Of a DNA stretch of 64,000 nucleotides, positions 60,902 through 64,000 are shown piece after piece. The translations under genes and the position numbers were made by a program. Numbering within the stretch: position 1 is the first letter of the stretch; each line of letters begins with the position of its first letter. Below the pieces are notes generated by a model. That model had not been told where the DNA came from. It ran no database searches and worked only from the letters and a program-made list of their open reading frames with translations. The stretch lies in contig NZ_VFPO01000001.1 in assembly GCF_006716765.1 (NCBI RefSeq), positions 2,232,001 to 2,296,000 on the forward strand. The letters run 5' to 3'. This stretch comes from Actinomadura hallensis. GTDB lineage: Bacteria; Actinomycetota; Actinomycetes; Streptosporangiales; Streptosporangiaceae.

Positions 60902-61261
60902 GTGCGACGGTTCCTCACCCCAGGCTGGCTGGCGCTGCACGCGCTGGCGCTCGTGCTGTGCGGCACGTTCCTCGCTTTCGGCTGGTGGCAGTTCGACCGC
61001 GCCCAGGCCGGCAACGACCGCAGCTGGGCCTACACCTTCGAGTGGCCGATCTTCGCGATCTTCGTGATCGTGATGTGGGTCAAGATGATCCGCGACGAGC
61101 GCTCGGGCGCCCCCCGGCCCGCGCCCGAGAAGATCGAGGAGCCCGCGGAGGCCGAGGTCAAGCAGGAGATCATCCGGCAGCAGGAGGACGAGGACCCGGC
61201 CCTCGCCGCCTACAACCGCTACCTGGCGCGGCTCAACTCCCAGGGCGGCGGACGCCCCTGA
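60902..61261 (+). CDS. Two-helix membrane protein with cytosolic charged tail
   Basis: 119 residues. FLTPGWLALHALALVLCGTFLAFGWWQFDRAQAGNDRSWAYTFEWPIFAIFVIVMWVKMIRDE gives two helices, and EEPAEAEVKQEIIRQQEDEDPALAAYNRYLARLN is a charged tail. The W-A-L-H and GWWQFDRA segments resemble SURF1-like cytochrome-oxidase assembly proteins only in the first 30 residues. Start GTG at 60902. It probably shares a transcript with the DUF3817 gene 35 bases downstream. Confidence 0.78.
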   Translation: MRRFLTPGWLALHALALVLCGTFLAFGWWQFDRAQAGNDRSWAYTFEWPIFAIFVIVMWVKMIRDERSGAPRPAPEKIEEPAEAEVKQEIIRQQEDEDPALAAYNRYLARLNSQGGGRP

Positions 61262-61296
61262 CCCGGCCGTGCGGCCGTCGACGAAAGGTGGGATCT

Positions 61297-61620
61297 GTGG
61301 AAGGCGCGGTGACCCGGTACCGGGTCCTGGCGATGGTGGTCGGCACGCTGCTGGTGCTGCTGACGATCGGCATGGTCCTGAAGTACGGGCCGACCGACAT
61401 GCCGGGCATGGTGGCCGTCGTCTCGCCCATTCACGGCTTCTTCTACATGGTCTACCTGCTGGGCGCCTACGACCTGTGGCGGCGCACCGGCTGGCCGCTG
61501 AGCAAGATGGTCGTGATCGTGCTCGGCGGCGTCGTCCCGCTGATGACGTTCTTCGTCGAGCGCCGGATCGTTCAGGAGGCGCGGGCGCTGGGCGGTGCGG
61601 AGGCCGAGGCGAGCGCCTGA
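61297..61620 (+). CDS. DUF3817 integral membrane protein
   Basis: 107 residues, three helices. The family core RVLAMVVGTLLVLLTIGMVLKYG...VSPIHGFFYMVYLLGAYDLWRRTGWPL is present, with a conserved His in PIHGFFYM. DUF3817 proteins are found beside respiratory and assembly proteins in actinobacteria; function unknown. GTG at 61297 with AAAGGTGGG upstream. Confidence 0.85.
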   Translation: MEGAVTRYRVLAMVVGTLLVLLTIGMVLKYGPTDMPGMVAVVSPIHGFFYMVYLLGAYDLWRRTGWPLSKMVVIVLGGVVPLMTFFVERRIVQEARALGGAEAEASA

Positions 61621-61663
61621 CGGGACGTCCCCGGGCACTGGATCGCGGGCCCGCGCGTCCATT

Positions 61664-61686
61664 AATGTTTGACTGAGTCAAACATT
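61664..61686 (+). promoter_or_regulatory. Perfect palindromic operator before the MarR-GNAT gene
   Basis: AATGTTTGACT and its exact reverse complement AGTCAAACATT flank a single G, making a 23-base site. It ends 13 bases before the ATG at 61700 and covers the expected promoter region, as in auto-repressed marR genes. Confidence 0.8.
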
Positions 61687-61699
61687 TGGGAGGCGTCCC

Positions 61700-62623
61700 A
61701 TGGGTGTGACGGCGGAGGAGATCGACACGGTCCGGTCGTTCAACCGGTTCTACACCGGGATGATCGGCGTGCTCGGGGAGGGGCTCGTCCGGACGCCCTA
61801 CTCCCTCACCGAGGCGCGGGTGATCTTCGAGCTGGCGCAGCGGAGCGCCACCGAGGTCCTCGACCTGCGCCGCGCCCTCGACCTCGACGCCGGCTACCTC
61901 AGCCGGATGCTGGCCCGCTTCGAGGCCGACGGGCTGGTCGAGCGCGAACGCGCGCCCGGCGACGCCCGGCGGCGCATCGTCCGGCTGACCCCGCGGGGCC
62001 GCGAGGTGTTCGCGATGCTCGACGAGCGGTCCGTCGCCGAGATCCGCGAGCTGCTCGGCGGCCTCTCCGACGCCGACCGGGCCCGGCTCCTCGCCGCGAT
62101 GCGGTCCGTCCACGACATCCTGGGCGACCGGCCCCGCGGCGACGGCTTCGTCCTGCGGGAGCTGCGCCCCGGCGACCTCGGCTGGATCGTGGAGCGCAAC
62201 GGCGTCCTCTACGACGTGGAGTGCGGCTGGGACCGCGGTTACGAGGCCCTGGTCGCCTCGATCGTCTCCGACTACGTGCGCCACCACGACCCGAAGAGGG
62301 AGAACGCGTGGATCGCCGAGTCCGGCGGTGAGCGGGCCGGCGGCGTGTTCTGCGTTCGCAAGACCGACGACGTCGCGCAGCTGAGGCTGCTGCACGTCGA
62401 GCCGGAGGCCCGCGGCATGGGCATCGGCGCCGCGCTGGTCGGCGAGTGCGTGCGCTTCGCCGCCGGCGCCGGCTACTCCGAGATCATGCTGTGGACGACG
62501 GCGCTGCAGCGCCCGGCGCACCGCATCTACGCGGCCGCGGGGTTCGTCCTCGAAGAGGAGGAGCCGCCGGTGGAGCGCTTCGGCGACGTCATCCACGGGC
62601 AGGTCTGGCGCAAGCGCCTGTGA
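61700..62623 (+). CDS. MarR regulator fused to a GNAT acetyltransferase
   Basis: 307 residues. Residues 1-140 are a MarR-type winged helix: FNRFYTGMIGVL, SLTEARVIFELAQRS, DAGYLSRMLARFEADGLVERERAPGDARRRIVRLTPRGR. Residues 150-307 are GNAT: FVLRELRPGDLGWIVERNGVLY, LRLLHVEPEARGMGIGAALVGECVRFA (acetyl-CoA motif, R/Q-x-x-G-x-G/A as RGMGIG), RPAHRIYAAAGFVLE. Such fusions may sense a small molecule and modify it or themselves. The ATG at 61700 has GGGAGG 7 bases upstream. Confidence 0.92.
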   Translation: MGVTAEEIDTVRSFNRFYTGMIGVLGEGLVRTPYSLTEARVIFELAQRSATEVLDLRRALDLDAGYLSRMLARFEADGLVERERAPGDARRRIVRLTPRGREVFAMLDERSVAEIRELLGGLSDADRARLLAAMRSVHDILGDRPRGDGFVLRELRPGDLGWIVERNGVLYDVECGWDRGYEALVASIVSDYVRHHDPKRENAWIAESGGERAGGVFCVRKTDDVAQLRLLHVEPEARGMGIGAALVGECVRFAAGAGYSEIMLWTTALQRPAHRIYAAAGFVLEEEEPPVERFGDVIHGQVWRKRL

Positions 62624-63426
62624 ACCGGGCCCGTGGGGCGTGACGCCTCCACGGGCCTCGGCTCCGCAGCCGTCCCTGACTCGGCTGCGTCGGCGGCCGG
62701 GACGGGGGTCGGACGGGTTCCGGCCGCCCTCAGGGTGCTCACCGGCGGTGCGCCGGCAGGTCTCGGGGTCGGATTCCACCTCCTTTCCGCTCGTGCCGGA
62801 CGGGATCGTCCGGGGCTCGGGGAAGGGCGCCTCCACGGCGTCCCGTCGACGGGGGCCGGACCGGCGGCGCGGCTCGGGTGACGCCGCCGGCCCGGCCGGT
62901 GGGGGGCGACGGCGCCGCGGGGGCGGGCGGCGCCGGCGCCCGGTGGCGGCCGGAGTTCCGGGCCGGTCCGGAACGGCCGAGGACCCGAGGTGTACCGCCG
63001 CGCGCCCGCACCGCGGCACCGCTTGGGGGACGGTGCCCGCCGCGGTCGGTGGCGCCGCGGCCGCCCTCGGCCGCACGGACCGGGCCGCGCCTGGGCGGGG
63101 CGGGAAGGGCCTCACGCTGCGTGGGGTTCATCGGCTTCCCTCCCGCTCCCGACCTGGGGCTTTGCCGCCCCGAGGATCAGTCGTTCACTGTCCGTCACGA
63201 TCTCGTTGCGTTAAGTACCCAGGCGTCATGCGCGCGTAAACCGCGGCCGTCGCAAAGAATCTCGTTCGCGAGCTGGTCTTTGCCTCCGCATTGCCCGTCG
63301 TGATCGCGGGCGGCGGCCATGATCGCTGAGAGCGAACGTTGCTGAGGAAACAAAATCATGCTCCGTTTTCTTGAGTGTGTATGACTCAACTTGCGTTGGG
63401 TGCAGACGACGGACTTGGAGCTGAGC
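62624..63426. other. 803-bp stretch without a supported gene, upstream of lon
   Basis: The left 500 bases are extremely G+C-rich with open frames on several strands, all Arg/Pro/Gly-rich and unrecognisable, so I do not call a gene. The right 200 bases are clearly A/T-richer and contain lon control elements: the HAIR box at 63370-63390 and TTTTCTTGAG / ACAAAATCATGCTCCG words typical of promoters. Confidence 0.5.
63370..63390 (+). promoter_or_regulatory. HspR-associated inverted repeat (HAIR) before lon
   Basis: CTTGAGT-N7-ACTCAAC matches the HAIR consensus CTTGAGT-N7-ACTCAAG in 13 of 14 positions. It ends 36 bases before the lon ATG. HspR is the heat-shock repressor of dnaK, clpB and, in Streptomyces, lon. 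Confidence 0.85.
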
Positions 63427-64000
63427 ATGAGCGAGACCCTGACGCTGCCGGTGCTGCCCCTGGACGACGGGGTCGTGCTGCCGGGCATGGTGGTGCCCCT
63501 GGACCTGTCGGACAACAACGAGGCGCGGGCGGCGATCGAGGCCGCGCGGGCCGCCGCCCAGTCCAAGGGGCCGGGCATCCGGTCGGTGAGCAAGCCGCGG
63601 GTGCTGCTGGTCCCCAGGCTGGAGGGCCAGTACACCGGCATCGGGACGCTCGGCGTCATCGAGCAGGAGGGCCGGCTGCCCGGCGGCGTGCCGGGCGCGG
63701 TCGTCCGGGGCGTGCGGCGCGTGCGGATCGGCACCGGCACCACCGGGCCGGGCGCGGCGCTGTGGGTGGACGGCACCGTGATCGAGAGCCCGCCGCCGTC
63801 CGGGCGGGCGCAGGAGCTGGCGAAGGAGTACAAGGGCCTGGTCGGCGCGATCCTGCAGAAGCGGGGCGCCTGGCAGGTCGTGGACGTCGTGCAGCAGATC
63901 GACGACCCGTCCACGCTGGCCGACAACGCCGGGTACGCGCCGTACCTGTCCCTCGAGCAGAAGATCGAGGTCCTCGAGACTCCGGACGTGGTGGAGCGGC
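63427..64000 (+). CDS. lon: ATP-dependent protease Lon, 5' part (cut by the window end)
   Basis: 191 codons of the N-terminal substrate-binding (LON_substr) domain: LPVLPLDDGVVLPGMVVPLDLSDNNEARAAIEAARAA, VLLVPRLEGQYTGIGTLGVIEQEGRLPGG, and DNAGYAPYLSLEQKIEVLETPDVVER. The AAA and Ser-Lys protease domains lie beyond the window. Lon degrades misfolded and regulatory proteins. The ATG at 63427 has TTGGAG about 7 bases upstream, and an HspR box precedes it, so it should be heat-induced. Confidence 0.95.
   Translation, partial: MSETLTLPVLPLDDGVVLPGMVVPLDLSDNNEARAAIEAARAAAQSKGPGIRSVSKPRVLLVPRLEGQYTGIGTLGVIEQEGRLPGGVPGAVVRGVRRVRIGTGTTGPGAALWVDGTVIESPPPSGRAQELAKEYKGLVGAILQKRGAWQVVDVVQQIDDPSTLADNAGYAPYLSLEQKIEVLETPDVVER

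Noticed and set aside
62739-63131. 130-codon minus-strand frame upstream of lon
   Set aside because: Composition is almost only Arg, Pro, Gly and Ala with no pattern; typical of non-coding high G+C DNA.

Overview
The window is very high G+C DNA from an actinomycete. The G/C bias at third codon positions, the many GTG/TTG starts, and the presence of a WhiB regulator, a conservon, actinobacterial heme synthesis (HemQ), HelR and the glpD/TetR/flavoprotein/lipid-kinase cluster all point there. I infer Streptosporangiales, perhaps an Actinomadura-like Thermomonosporaceae genus; the genus cannot be proven from sequence alone. It looks like chromosomal core/flank DNA: there is no phage, insertion sequence, CRISPR, rRNA or tRNA that I can support. 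About 56 protein genes are called, on both strands in short operons, with both ends of the window cutting a gene (hemY/cgoX at the left, lon at the right).

0-12 kb: the end of the coproporphyrin-dependent heme pathway (CgoX/HemY and HemQ/ChdC), a TIGR04222-like protein, MsrB, a LigD-type polymerase, a secreted X-Pro dipeptidyl-peptidase-like hydrolase, DUF4236, the RNA polymerase-recycling ATPase HelR behind a palindromic promoter, a LigC-type ATP-dependent DNA ligase, and two RibD_C-like reductases that face each other and overlap at their tails. 12-19 kb: a small membrane protein, glycogen debranching enzyme GlgX, a GNAT acetyltransferase, DUF4262, a DUF574 methyltransferase, an AidB-like acyl-CoA dehydrogenase and a DUF1707 protein.

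19-24 kb: an assimilatory sulfur operon read leftwards. A 25-codon leader peptide and a stem-loop precede sulfite reductase, a 51-residue zinc-ribbon protein, CysH and a CbiX-type chelatase, the last three coupled by GTGA overlaps. 24-29 kb: a BrkB-type membrane protein, a phosphotriesterase homologue lacking three metal ligands, a phosphoribosyltransferase, a WhiB protein, and a sucrase/ferredoxin-like protein directly behind a near-consensus DtxR/IdeR iron box. Several short tandem-repeat arrays lie between these genes. 29-34 kb: glpD and a TetR gene divergent from an alkyl-DHAP-synthase-like flavoprotein and a lipid kinase, the same order as Mycobacterium tuberculosis Rv2249c-Rv2252. 34-39 kb: a metallophosphoesterase, DUF4234, and a PolA-like polymerase without the 5'-nuclease domain.

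39-44 kb: a five-gene leftward operon holding a substrate-binding lipoprotein, two permeases, an ATPase and an FAD monooxygenase, which reads as uptake plus oxygenation of one unknown compound. 44-49 kb: a four-gene conservon (CvnA-B-C-D: membrane histidine-kinase-like protein, roadblock, DUF742, GTPase). 49-58 kb: an SGNH hydrolase, a 1213-residue triple-AAA CbxX/CfqX-type protein with a degenerate middle module, an ABC exporter half-transporter, an LCP ligase, two tiny paralogous membrane proteins and a glutathione peroxidase. 58-64 kb: an SDR/TetR convergent pair, Ogt, a gene fragment, two small membrane proteins, a MarR-GNAT fusion with a perfect palindromic operator, an 800-bp gene-free stretch, and lon preceded by an HspR (HAIR) box.
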